Shown: in pieces, positions 47,075 through 57,141 of the stretch | Numbering within the stretch: position 1 is the stretch's first letter | Layout of the letters: the number at the start of each line of letters is the position of its first letter | Assembly (NCBI RefSeq): GCF_016458305.1 | Contig: NZ_JAEMHL010000002.1 | Span: 62,001 to 126,000 of the forward strand | Reading direction: 5' to 3' | Length of the DNA stretch: 64,000 nt | Origin: Geomonas anaerohicana | GTDB lineage: Bacteria; Desulfobacterota; Desulfuromonadia; Geobacterales; Geobacteraceae | The notes under the pieces: model-generated | The model's input: only the letters and a program-made list of their open reading frames with translations | Databases searched by the model: none | Told to the model about the DNA's origin: nothing | Position numbers and translations under genes: made by a program

Positions 47075-48973
47075 TTGGCTTCCAAAAAAGACAAAATTCT
47101 GGAGAGTGCCCAGCGCTTCGTGCTGAAGGGGCAGATCGACAAGGCGATCAAGGACTACCAGCAGGTGGTGGCCATGGAGCCCAACGACATCCGCTATCGC
47201 CAGCGCCTGGCCGAACTCCTGGTGCGCGACAACCGTAAGGACGAGGCGATCCAGCAGTACGAGGACATCGGCAAGCACTACGCCGACAACGGCTACTTCC
47301 TCAAGGCGATCGCCATCTACAAGCAGATCCAGCGCCTCAGCCCCGGCAATCTTGCCACCGCGCTCACCATAGCCCACCTGAACCACCAGCAGGGACTGAT
47401 CGGCAACGCCATGGCCGAATACGGGCAGGTGGCGGCGCAGTACGAAAAGGAAGGGACGCTGAGGGAGGCGCTCAAGGTGGTGGAAAAGATGCTCGTCGTC
47501 GATGCCGAGCACGCTGCCACCAAACTGAAGCACGCGGAACTTTTGCACGCCACCGGTGCACTGGAGCAGTCCCGTCAGGCCTTCGACGCCTTGGTGATCG
47601 CCCTGCGCAGCCGCGGTCTGCAGGGCGAGGCAGCCTCGGTCGCTGCGCGCGCCGGAGAGCTTTTCCCGGAGGAGCAGCAGGTCGCGGCCCCGACGGCGCC
47701 TTCATTTGCCGAGGAGGGACTCTCCACGGCCGGCTTCGATGCCAGCGAGGAGGTGCCCGGGGTGCAGGCGGCGGCCCCTTGGGATGCCCCGGTGGAAGAG
47801 CCGGTGGAAGAACCGGTCGAGGAGCCGGTCGATGAGCCGATCCTGCCGGATTGGGACGCTCCCGCGGCTGAACTCCCTGATCCCTTTGCAGCACCGGCAT
47901 CGACGCCTCAGCCCCAGTCCGCGGCGGCACCCCAGGCGTCCTACGAGGCCCCTGCGCCCTGGGACACCGAGCAGGAAGAGACCGCCGCCGAGGGGGCGAT
48001 AGCCTGGGAAGAGGAGATCGACCTCGACCTGGATGACGATGGCTTCGACGCCGCGCCGGTTCCCGCAGCGACGGCCGTTGTCGAGGAGCCTGCCGCTATC
48101 CCTGAGCCCACGGCTATCCCTGAGCCCACGGGTATCCCTGAGCCCACGGGTATCCCTGAGCCCGCGGCTCCGCCTGCGGCCGAGGTGGAGCTGCCGCTCG
48201 ATTTCTCGTTGGAACTGGATTTCGAGGAGGTCGAGGAGGAGCTGGAGGAGGCCGAGCCGGAAGAGGCCGCTGCGCCGGTGGTGGAGCTCGACCTGGAGCA
48301 GGAAGGGGAGTTGGAGTTGACCCTGCCCCAACAGGAAACCCCGTTCGGCGAATTCTCCTGGGGGGAAGAGGGGGCGGAACTGGCGCAGGAGCCCGAAGCT
48401 GTGGAGCCCGCGGCGGAGCTCGCCGGTTTCGAGGAAGAGCTGGAGCTGGAGCCGGTGGAGGAGCTGTCCCCGGAGCCGGAGCCGCCGGCGGCCGCTGAGC
48501 CGGTCCCGCAGCGTGGCTGGGAGGAGATCTTCCCCGAGGCGGCAAGTGGCACGGAGTTCGACCTGGAGGAACTCGAGTCTCATTACGATTTGGGGATCGG
48601 CTACAAGGAAATGGGGATGTATGCCGGTGCCATCAAGGAATTCGACATCGCCGCGGGGAACCCGCAGCGTCGCTTCGACTGCCTGACCCTGCAGGCCATC
48701 TGCTATCGTGACAAGGGCGAGCCGGACAAGGCGGGTGAGCTGTTACGGCGCGGCCTGGAACTGGATGTGCTCTCAAGCGACGAGAGGGCTTGTCTCAACT
48801 ACGAGCTCGCCATTCTCGCGGAGGGAAAGGGGGCTGTGGAAGAGGCGATCGAGCTGTACCGCGCGGTGATGCGCGCCAACCCCGCCTACCAGGATGCTTC
48901 CAGCAGGCTTTCCGCCCTCTCGGGCGAGGAGTGCCTCGACATCATCGACCTGGAGTTGGAAGAGGGGAGCTGA
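47075..48973 (+). CDS. TPR-repeat protein with acidic low-complexity middle
   Basis: A 632-residue cytoplasmic protein. Residues about 10-200 form five or six tetratricopeptide repeats (GQIDKAIKDYQQVVAMEPND and others). Residues about 215-480 are acidic and Pro/Glu-rich, with four copies of a six-residue unit (A/G)IPEP(T/A) near 341-364. Residues about 490-625 form more TPRs (YDLGIGYKEMGMYAGAIKEF). The TTG start has GTGAGG upstream. The function is probably scaffolding; no catalytic motif is seen. Similar proteins are common in Geobacter near motility or envelope genes. Confidence 0.82.
   Translation: MASKKDKILESAQRFVLKGQIDKAIKDYQQVVAMEPNDIRYRQRLAELLVRDNRKDEAIQQYEDIGKHYADNGYFLKAIAIYKQIQRLSPGNLATALTIAHLNHQQGLIGNAMAEYGQVAAQYEKEGTLREALKVVEKMLVVDAEHAATKLKHAELLHATGALEQSRQAFDALVIALRSRGLQGEAASVAARAGELFPEEQQVAAPTAPSFAEEGLSTAGFDASEEVPGVQAAAPWDAPVEEPVEEPVEEPVDEPILPDWDAPAAELPDPFAAPASTPQPQSAAAPQASYEAPAPWDTEQEETAAEGAIAWEEEIDLDLDDDGFDAAPVPAATAVVEEPAAIPEPTAIPEPTGIPEPTGIPEPAAPPAAEVELPLDFSLELDFEEVEEELEEAEPEEAAAPVVELDLEQEGELELTLPQQETPFGEFSWGEEGAELAQEPEAVEPAAELAGFEEELELEPVEELSPEPEPPAAAEPVPQRGWEEIFPEAASGTEFDLEELESHYDLGIGYKEMGMYAGAIKEFDIAAGNPQRRFDCLTLQAICYRDKGEPDKAGELLRRGLELDVLSSDERACLNYELAILAEGKGAVEEAIELYRAVMRANPAYQDASSRLSALSGEECLDIIDLELEEGS
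48095..48166 (+). repeat. Four 18-bp coding tandem repeats
   Basis: The unit GCTATCCCTGAGCCCACG is repeated four times in frame, with few changes, inside the TPR protein. It encodes (A/G)IPEP(T/A). It is too short and adjacent for a CRISPR array. Confidence 0.85.
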
Positions 48974-48976
48974 CCC

Positions 48977-49717
48977 TTACCAGGCGAGCAGGTTGAGCGG
49001 CGGGACCAGGCGCACCGGCGCCTGGAAGAACTCGCCGATGAAGTTGGCGGGGACCGGCGGCAGCGGTCCGGAATTTTCCAGTGTCTTCTGCACGGCCCGG
49101 TCATAGACGATGTTGCCCGAACTTTCCAAAATGGTGCTGCCGATGATCTCGCCGCTACGGGTGATGGTGATGTTCACCACGATCGGCGCCACCTTCTGAT
49201 CCTTTTGTTCCAGCCACCACTTCTCGTTCACCCCCTGCAGCAGCCGAATGTAATACTCCTTGATCTCAGGGCGCAGCGTTTCGCCGTCGCTGAGCGGCTT
49301 GAAGTACCCCTTGGTGAGCCCCATCCCGAAGGTCGTGTGCGATTTTTCCTCCACTGCGGTCTGGGGCTGTGCTGCTTGCGGCGGGGGCGCCGCGGGCTGT
49401 GCGGCCTGTACCGGCTGCGGCGCCGGTGTCGGCGGCAGCGGCTCGGCCTCTTCCTGGGGAAGTTCCGGCTCGGGGTCGGGTTGCGGCTGCGGCTGTACCG
49501 CGGGGGCTGCCGGGACCGGCGCGGGGATGGTATTCAGATCGACGTAGGTTACTGCGGGACGGGCGGGCTCGCCGCCACCGGGTATGCCGAGCAGGACCAC
49601 CGCGCAGACCAGGTGCAAAACCAGCGAGACCGCGAGCCCGGTGAGCAACTGCTTGTTCAGGCTGGTCGGGTATTGCTCTTCCTCGAGCGGATCGAGCGGG
49701 TCTAGCGCGTCTTGCAT
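48977..49717 (-). CDS. TonB/TolA-like C-terminal domain protein
   Basis: A 246-residue bitopic protein: cytoplasmic start rich in Asp/Glu, one membrane helix (about 25-45, LLTGLAVSLVLHLVCAVVLL), a Pro/Gln/Ala-rich periplasmic spacer (about 60-120) and a C-terminal TonB-type domain (PIVVNITITRSGEIIGSTIL). It likely passes proton-motive energy to outer-membrane proteins. No ExbB/ExbD is adjacent, so it could also be a TolA-like or orphan protein. Its end meets the TPR gene in a three-base gap (convergent). Confidence 0.82.
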   Translation of the reverse strand: MQDALDPLDPLEEEQYPTSLNKQLLTGLAVSLVLHLVCAVVLLGIPGGGEPARPAVTYVDLNTIPAPVPAAPAVQPQPQPDPEPELPQEEAEPLPPTPAPQPVQAAQPAAPPPQAAQPQTAVEEKSHTTFGMGLTKGYFKPLSDGETLRPEIKEYYIRLLQGVNEKWWLEQKDQKVAPIVVNITITRSGEIIGSTILESSGNIVYDRAVQKTLENSGPLPPVPANFIGEFFQAPVRLVPPLNLLAW

Positions 49718-49777
49718 GGCTGGTCGGGTCCTTCTTCGGCCTGGAAAGCGGGGCTTGGAGGTGGTTAGTGTCCGTCA

Positions 49778-49807
49778 TGTATAACAAATTCGCGGCGGAT
49801 CTGGCAA
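49778..49807 (-). promoter_or_regulatory. Promoter of the TonB-like gene
   Basis: On the minus strand: TTGCCA, an 18-base spacer, TATACA. It lies about 60 bases upstream of the start codon. Confidence 0.6.
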
Positions 49808-49834
49808 CCAAAGAAAGACGTTTACCGAAAATGG

Positions 49835-49857
49835 AAAGGGACCCGCGGGGTCCCTTT
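49835..49857 (-). terminator. Hairpin terminating maeB
   Basis: AAAGGGACCC, loop GCG, GGGTCCCTTT: a ten-bp perfect stem. Read on the minus strand it follows maeB by about 85 bases and is followed by a weak T-rich run. Confidence 0.6.
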
Positions 49858-49895
49858 TGTGTTCCAACGGCTGCTCCGGGATGGAAGGCCTCGGT

Positions 49896-49921
49896 CCCCC
49901 CTCCCCTTGCGGGAGGGGGGG
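49896..49921. repeat. GC-rich hairpin repeat
   Basis: CCCCCCTCCCC, loop TTGC, GGGAGGGGGG: a single arm of the repeat family seen at 22494 and elsewhere, downstream of maeB. Confidence 0.65.
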
Positions 49922-49941
49922 AGTAAATGTCTGCGCGAGGG

Positions 49942-52257
<2,316 letters not shown>

Positions 52258-52565
52258 GGCATCCTCCTCGAAACAGGTAGTGACGGCGAGTCATGCGGAC
52301 TGGAAAAAACGGCTGCAGCTGTCTTTGCGGGTAAAGAAGGAAACTGTACTGCCAGATCGTGGTTTATCAGCAAAAGGAAGTCGGAAGGGATGCGAAAGTA
52401 TAGCATGTCACCTGACCGTATCAATCTCCGGCCTGGTTGCAGGATCAATCTCATTCACAGCCCAGGCCCCCGGTTCCTTATCTGTGATGTCAGGTCGTGG
52501 TTGTAAATTGACACAATCTGGTTGATAATCTTCCCGGCTATAACAGGAAAGAAGGGGAGGGCGTC
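52258..52565. other. Intergenic region between maeB and the HIT gene
   Basis: This 308-base gap holds the maeB leader and promoter and the HIT-gene leader. For the HIT gene, TTGACA (52508-52513) and TATAAC (52539-52544) are both present but 25 bases apart, so they are not a convincing pair. I see no further gene or RNA. Confidence 0.5.
52397..52424 (-). promoter_or_regulatory. Promoter of maeB
   Basis: On the minus strand: TTGATA, a 16-base spacer, TATACT. It gives a leader of about 130 bases. Confidence 0.6.
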
Positions 52566-53048
52566 ATGGACAGGCTTTGGGCACCCTGGAGGGTTGAGTA
52601 CCTGACGCAGCCGCCGGCGCCGGGCTGCATCTTCTGCGCTGAGGGAGACGACCGGGAACTGCTGATCATCCACCGTACCCCGCTGGCCCGCGTCATGCTG
52701 AACCGCTACCCGTACTGCAACGGGCACCTGCTGATTTCGCTGCACCGTCACACCGCCGAGTTGGACGAGCTCACCGGCGCAGAGATGCAGGAACTCTTCC
52801 GCCTGGTCGCGCTGTGCAAGGACGTCTTGGTCCGCTCCAGCAGCCCCGACGGGTTCAATGTCGGCATGAACCTGGGCAAGGCGGCCGGAGCAGGTGTCGA
52901 GGACCACCTCCACCTGCACGTGGTGCCGCGCTGGAGCGGTGACAGCAACTTCATGTCGGTGGTGGCGGACCTCCGGGTGCTCCCCGAGGCCCTGCTGGCG
53001 ACCTACGACCGGTTGCTCCCCTTCTTTCCCAAAGCGGAGGGTGCGTGA
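52566..53048 (+). CDS. HIT-family nucleotide hydrolase or phosphorylase
   Basis: A 160-residue protein with WAPWRVEYL at the start, a CIFC pair that may bind zinc, LNRYPYCNGHLLI, and the histidine triad DHLHLHVVPRW. It resembles the Ap4A phosphorylase/Fhit-like branch (WR.EY start), which splits dinucleoside polyphosphates. It overlaps the ROK gene by four bases. Confidence 0.9.
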   Translation: MDRLWAPWRVEYLTQPPAPGCIFCAEGDDRELLIIHRTPLARVMLNRYPYCNGHLLISLHRHTAELDELTGAEMQELFRLVALCKDVLVRSSSPDGFNVGMNLGKAAGAGVEDHLHLHVVPRWSGDSNFMSVVADLRVLPEALLATYDRLLPFFPKAEGA

Positions 53049-53944
53049 GGCGGGAGCTGTGCATCGGTATCGACCTGGGGGGGAGCAATCTGAGGTTTGC
53101 CCTGGTGGACCGGCAGGGGCGGGTGCTGGCGCGCTGCACGGAGCCGACCCTCCCTGCTGCGGGGCTGGCATCCCTGCTCGCGCGGCTCCTGGCGGGTGTG
53201 GAGCGGCTGCGGCAGCAGGGCGCGGGCATGGGCTACCGCACCGTGGCGCTCGCGGTAGGGGTGCCGGGGCTCGTCTGCAGTGACGGCGTGGTGCGCGCCA
53301 GCGTCAACGTCCCCGTGCTCGAGGGGGTGCCCCTGGCCCGGGAGCTCTCGGTTGCCACCGGGATGCCGGTGGCGGCGCTGAACGACGCCAATGCCTGCGC
53401 GCTTGGTGAAAAACGCTACGGCGCCGGGCGCGGCTACCGTTCCCTGATCGCCCTCACCCTGGGGACCGGCGTCGGCTCGGGACTGATCCTGGACGGCAAG
53501 CTCTGGACCGGCGTCGACGGCGCCGCGGGGGAGTTCGGGCACATCCCGGTGGAGCCAGAGGGGCGTCCCTGCGGCTGCGGCAGCCGGGGCTGCCTGGAGC
53601 AGTACGCCTCGGCCGGCGCTATTGCCCGCGACGGGGATGACGCCGCTGCGGTCGCCCGGCGGGCGCGGCGGGGAGATGCCGTGGCGCTTGCGGTCTTTGC
53701 TGAGGCGGGGCGCTATCTCGGCATCGCTGCGGCGGGGGTGGTGAACCTGCTCAACCTGGAGGCGGTGCTGCTGTGCGGGGGGGTGGCGCAGAGCTTCGAC
53801 CTGCTGGCGCCGACACTGCGCCGGGAACTGGTCTCCCGGACCTTCCCCGTGTCGGGAGGCCGGGTGCATGTCGAGCAGGGGGCCCTGGGAGACGATGCCG
53901 GTGTGCTGGGCGCGGCGGTAGCCGCTTTCGGCACCGTCGTTTAG
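53045..53944 (+). CDS. ROK-family sugar kinase (probable glucokinase)
   Basis: A 299-residue ROK kinase: GIDLGGSNLRFALVD (phosphate 1), ALNDANACALGE, LTLGTGVGSGL, EFGHIPVEPEG and the zinc site CGCGSRGCLEQY. It has no DNA-binding HTH, so it is an enzyme rather than a repressor. Glucose is the likely substrate, but other hexoses are possible. The start is GTG at 53045, overlapping the HIT stop. Confidence 0.88.
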   Translation: MRRELCIGIDLGGSNLRFALVDRQGRVLARCTEPTLPAAGLASLLARLLAGVERLRQQGAGMGYRTVALAVGVPGLVCSDGVVRASVNVPVLEGVPLARELSVATGMPVAALNDANACALGEKRYGAGRGYRSLIALTLGTGVGSGLILDGKLWTGVDGAAGEFGHIPVEPEGRPCGCGSRGCLEQYASAGAIARDGDDAAAVARRARRGDAVALAVFAEAGRYLGIAAAGVVNLLNLEAVLLCGGVAQSFDLLAPTLRRELVSRTFPVSGGRVHVEQGALGDDAGVLGAAVAAFGTVV

Positions 53945-54046
53945 AAAAAAACTCTCATTATTCAAGCGCCGTTTGCGGCCAACCTATGCTATAGTTACCG
54001 CTGCCCCGCAGGGCGGGGCTTCATACTGATCCATCTGGAGGCGCCC

Positions 54047-54754
54047 ATGTCGTTTAGAAGCATTTTTACAGCACTTTTCACCGCGTGCGTCCTGCTCACC
54101 CTGGCGGCAACCTCGTTCGCCGCAACCCCGGTCAAGGCCGAGGAGTCTTTCCACAACGCTTTCCCCACGGTTCCGGTGGACAGCATGACCCCCACCGAAA
54201 TCCCCGGGCTGTACGAGGTCATCTCCGGCCAGCGCATCTTCTATTACTACCCCGACAAGGAGCTGGTGCTGACCGGCGAGATCGTGGGCAAGGACCTCAA
54301 GAGCCGCACCGCCGAGCGCAAAGGCGCCATCATGGCCAAGGTGGCCAAGGACCTGCCGCTGGACAAGGCGCTCAAGATCGGTGAGGGCAAGAAGGTGGTC
54401 ATCGAGTTCACCGATCCCGACTGCCCCTTCTGCCGCAGGGGCGCCGAGTACTTCACCAAGCGCACCGACGTGACCCAGTACATCTTCTTCGCACCGCTGG
54501 CCCACCCCGGGGCGATCACCAAGATCGAGTACATCCTCTCGGCGGACAACAAGGTCCAGGCCTACGACGCCATGATGCTCGGGCAGGATATTCCGGCCGG
54601 CGCGAAGCCCGCCTCCCCGGAGATCAAGAAGCTGGCCCAGGAGCATATGGAACTGGCCCGGAAGGCGGGCGTCACCGGGACCCCCACCTTCTTCATCAAC
54701 GGGCAGATGGTGGTGGGCGCCGACCTGGCCCGCCTGGACGAACTGCTCAAGTAG
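54047..54754 (+). CDS. DsbC/DsbG-like periplasmic thiol-disulfide protein
   Basis: A 235-residue exported protein. A signal peptide ends near SFA (about residue 25). An N-terminal dimer-like region has the PTEIPGLYEVISGQRIFYY pattern of DsbC. The thioredoxin fold has CPFC in FTDPDCPFCRRG and the cis-proline loop VTGTPTFF. It probably isomerises or reduces disulfides, for example in c-type cytochromes. A hairpin (CCCCGC/GCGGGG, about 54005-54019) lies in the leader. It converges on the EndoQ-like gene with an eight-base overlap. Confidence 0.9.
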   Translation: MSFRSIFTALFTACVLLTLAATSFAATPVKAEESFHNAFPTVPVDSMTPTEIPGLYEVISGQRIFYYYPDKELVLTGEIVGKDLKSRTAERKGAIMAKVAKDLPLDKALKIGEGKKVVIEFTDPDCPFCRRGAEYFTKRTDVTQYIFFAPLAHPGAITKIEYILSADNKVQAYDAMMLGQDIPAGAKPASPEIKKLAQEHMELARKAGVTGTPTFFINGQMVVGADLARLDELLK

Positions 54755-55994
54755 CATCCTCTTCAGGTGCTGAGACCGAGACGGTGCCGAACCTGCCGTC
54801 GTAGCCCGCCTCGATCTCCACCTCACCCGCACGCATCCTGCCGATACCCGCCGCCAGAGTCGCCGTCGACCTGGCGGCGATTTCGTTCAGGGGTGCCTCG
54901 AGCAGGATGTGGAACTCGTTGCCCAGCCCGCTCAAAAGCTGGAAGTAGAGCGTCTCCGCCTTCTTGCTGGAGCACCCCACCCGCAGCGCCCCCCCGATCA
55001 GATCGATGAGCGGTATCACGGAGAAAAACGGTGGCGCCTGCGCCGGCTTAGCCCCCGCCGCCCGGTCCGCCAGGAGTTCCACCCGGTGCAGCACACCTAC
55101 CGTCAGTTTGCCGCCGCAGGCGGGGCAGCGATAGTCGTGGGCGATGGTCTCTTCGGGAGAGAAGCTGACGCCGCAGCAGCGGTGGCCGTCGGCGTGGTAT
55201 TTTCCCTGTTCGGGGAAGAACTCGATGGTCCCCGCCACCCCCTTGCCTGTGGCTATGGCCTTAAAGATCCCGTCGTAGCTTAGCTCGGTATCGAAGATGG
55301 TGGCTTCCCGCCCCAGTTTGGCGGCGGAGTGCGCGTCCGAGTTGGAGATGAGTGTGATGCCGTCCAGGACCGAGAGGCGCCAGTTCATGGCGGGGTCCGA
55401 AGAGAGGCCGGTCTCGATGGCGTGTACCTCGGGGGCAAGCTCGTCGAAGCATTCTTCCAGGGACTCGAATCCGGAACAGGCCCCGAAAATGGAGAAGTGG
55501 GGGGTCCAGGCGTGGGCGGGGATGAGCAGCGCGCGCGGGGATGCCGTGAGCACCATGGCCAGGAGGTCCTTGGCGTCCAGCTTGAGGATCGGTCTGCCGT
55601 CGGAGGCGAGGGTGCCGATGCGGGAGAGCGCCAGGTTCAGACGGCGTGCGGCGGCGAAGTCGGGAAGCAGCACCAGGCAGTGCACCTTCCTGGTGCGTCC
55701 CCCCTTGCGGTAGATGCAACTGATTTCGCCGCTGATGAGAAAGGAGACCGGGGCGCGGCAGCTTTGCGGCACCTGGTCGGGGAGAGGCTCCCGGCGCAGG
55801 CGCAACAGCCCCCCTTCGGCGGGGTCCAGTTCCCGCTCCAGTTCTGCCAGCCAGCCGGGATGGGTGCAGTCGCCGGTGCCGACTACCCGGATCCCCTTCA
55901 ACTGGGCCCAGCGCCACAGTTGTGTGAGGTCCAGGTCGCGGCTGGTCGCCCTGGAGAAGCGGGAGTGGATGTGCAGATCGGCTGTGAATCTCAT
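54747..55994 (-). CDS. EndoQ-like PHP-domain endonuclease
   Basis: A 415-residue protein. The N-terminal PHP domain has ADLHIHSRFSRATS (metal histidines), VGTGDCTHPGW, and the ISNSDAHSA segment. The next part has EFFPEQGKYHADGHRCCG, then CPACGGKLTVGVLHRVELLA, a four-cysteine zinc site. This order and wording match endonuclease Q, which cuts DNA 5' of deaminated bases, described mainly from archaea and some bacilli. Such genes are often mislabelled as UvrD-like helicases, but no helicase motif is present. ATG at 55994 is chosen because the PHP motif begins at once; a longer frame reaches 56051. The ribosome-binding site is weak. Confidence 0.82.
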   Translation of the reverse strand: MRFTADLHIHSRFSRATSRDLDLTQLWRWAQLKGIRVVGTGDCTHPGWLAELERELDPAEGGLLRLRREPLPDQVPQSCRAPVSFLISGEISCIYRKGGRTRKVHCLVLLPDFAAARRLNLALSRIGTLASDGRPILKLDAKDLLAMVLTASPRALLIPAHAWTPHFSIFGACSGFESLEECFDELAPEVHAIETGLSSDPAMNWRLSVLDGITLISNSDAHSAAKLGREATIFDTELSYDGIFKAIATGKGVAGTIEFFPEQGKYHADGHRCCGVSFSPEETIAHDYRCPACGGKLTVGVLHRVELLADRAAGAKPAQAPPFFSVIPLIDLIGGALRVGCSSKKAETLYFQLLSGLGNEFHILLEAPLNEIAARSTATLAAGIGRMRAGEVEIEAGYDGRFGTVSVSAPEEDAT

Positions 55995-56063
55995 GTGAGG
56001 TGCGGGTTCCTGGCGCGCCTTGCGCCGTCGCGAGAGGGGAGGGGGGGGCAAGGGGCGGCGCCG

Positions 56064-56477
56064 TCAGGCGCCGCTGGCCTGGGAGGCGCCGAACTTGGTG
56101 ACCATGTGCTGGCGGTAGCTGACGATGTCGCTGCGCAGCGAGGCGAGCCGGGCCATCTTGTCGTCGATCTTCGCGATGTGTTCATCCAGGATTTCCACCA
56201 GGCGGGGCACCATGCGCTCGGTCTGCTTGGCCTCGCCGTAGGCCGCGTAGAGGTCCTGCATCTCCTTGATGGTGAGCCCCAACTCCTTGAGCTTGATGAT
56301 GAACTTGATGCGCCGCACATAATAGGGGGTGAAGCCGCGCGTGGCGCCGTCGCTTCTCGGTACGCTTTCGATGATGCCGACTTCCTCCCAGTAACGGATG
56401 GTCCTGGTGGTGAGTCCCAGTGCAGCGGCGACGTCCCCGATCGAGGTGATCTCTTCGCCGTCCTTGATGATGTCCAT
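56064..56477 (-). CDS. MerR-family transcriptional regulator
   Basis: A 137-residue regulator with an N-terminal winged HTH (SIGDVAAALGLTTRTIRYWEEVGII, RRIKFIIKLKELGLTIKEMQ) and a C-terminal coiled coil for dimerisation (EILDEHIAKIDDKMARLASL). No metal-binding cysteine is seen, so it is not a metal sensor of the MerR/CueR type. GAGG lies six bases before ATG 56477; GTG 56489 is an alternative. The target genes are unknown. Confidence 0.88.
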   Translation of the reverse strand: MDIIKDGEEITSIGDVAAALGLTTRTIRYWEEVGIIESVPRSDGATRGFTPYYVRRIKFIIKLKELGLTIKEMQDLYAAYGEAKQTERMVPRLVEILDEHIAKIDDKMARLASLRSDIVSYRQHMVTKFGASQASGA

Positions 56478-56596
56478 GAAAAACCTCACGGTGGAAATAA
56501 ATTCCCAGCTAATCTAGAACATGGCGTTCTGGCTGTCAATCGGATTCGGGCAACGAGCCCAGACCCAACCGAAAACTTTGTCATACAAAGTGCTTG

Positions 56597-56625
56597 TTTA
56601 CAAAACATTGTTTTTAGTGTATCAG
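56597..56625 (+). promoter_or_regulatory. Candidate promoter of an RNA gene
   Basis: TTTACA (56597-56602), a 17-base spacer and TATCAG (56620-56625), just upstream of the structured segment. Confidence 0.45.
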
Positions 56626-56629
56626 GTTA

Positions 56630-56720
56630 GATAGCAGCTGATAAAGAAGTAGAAGCTACGGGCATCTTCCCGTCGTGACCGGTTGCCGAGGTAGCACCTA
56701 ATGTGCAAGCTTGCTTTTTT
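56630..56720 (+). ncRNA. Candidate small RNA 1, ending in an intrinsic terminator
   Basis: About 90 bases with GCTAC (56655-56659) able to pair with GTAGC (56691-56695), or an alternative inner hairpin ACGGG/CCCGT (56658-56673). It ends in GCAAGCTTGC plus TTTTTT (56705-56720). No protein gene on this strand lies upstream that would need this terminator: the nearest, the DsbC-like gene, ends 1.9 kb away and is separated by two minus-strand genes. Confidence 0.5.
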
Positions 56721-56739
56721 CGGTTTGATCAGAATAAAA

Positions 56740-56850
56740 CACGTGCTCGCAGCAACAGCAGGCGCTTGAGCGCCTGCACCGATTTGTGATCGGCCCTTTC
56801 TGCCGGCCGTCCAACACTAGGGGCAATCGACGGGTTGCCCCTCTTTTTTT
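56740..56850 (+). ncRNA. Candidate small RNA 2 or extension of RNA 1
   Basis: Three hairpins in a row: GCAGGCGC/GCGCCTGC (56758-56777), CCGAT/ATCGG (56779-56793) and GGCC-rich 56792-56808, then a strong terminator GGGGCAA/TTGCCCC followed by TCTTTTTTT (56820-56850). It could be a read-through product of RNA 1 or a separate RNA. Confidence 0.45.
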
Positions 56851-56872
56851 GTTCTCGACTGAGGGAGGGGAC

Positions 56873-56902
56873 AGGCTCCGCCAGGTGCTGTCCACCTGGG
56901 GG
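56873..56902 (+). repeat. Dispersed hairpin repeat, copy C
   Basis: GGGGACAGGCTCCGCCAGGT then GCTGTCCACC: the same palindrome-like repeat as copies A and B. Confidence 0.75.
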
Positions 56903-57141
56903 GTAATAAGCTGGCTGAGCGGAATGGAGCGTTCCGCCACACCCGAAGCGCTGCAGGAAACCTTACGTTCCCCCCTTTTGCGAAGGGGGGACAGGGGGGA
57001 TTTGGTTTTGCTTCTTGTTGGCACTGGGGCGCCATTGCCTGTGCCGCCGCTCCGTGTTATCCTGCCCGCGCGCCGGTTTCCTGGCTGCGGCCGTTGCCCG
57101 CCCTGCTCTAAGCCGCTATTTCCTAAACAAAGGTCTCCGTG
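56903..57141. repeat. Leader of the pseudouridine synthase gene with GC-rich hairpins
   Basis: It holds GCGGAA/TTCCGC (about 56918-56937) and TCCCCCCTTTTGCGAAGGGG (56969 onwards, followed by a GGACAGGGGGGAT tail), another member of the dispersed hairpin repeats. No gene is seen here. Confidence 0.6.

Noticed and set aside
48095-48166. CRISPR-like array
   Set aside because: The repeats are 18 bp, directly adjacent without spacers, in frame and inside a gene.
52508-52544. TTGACA and TATAAC as a promoter for the HIT gene
   Set aside because: The two boxes are 25 bases apart, outside the working range of 16-19 for sigma70.
56630-56700. Cyclic-di-GMP (GEMM-I) riboswitch, because GGTTGCCGAG resembles the 3' end of that class
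   Set aside because: The 5' half lacks the GCAAACC and GACGCAAAGCC cores, and the next gene on this strand is more than 400 bases away.
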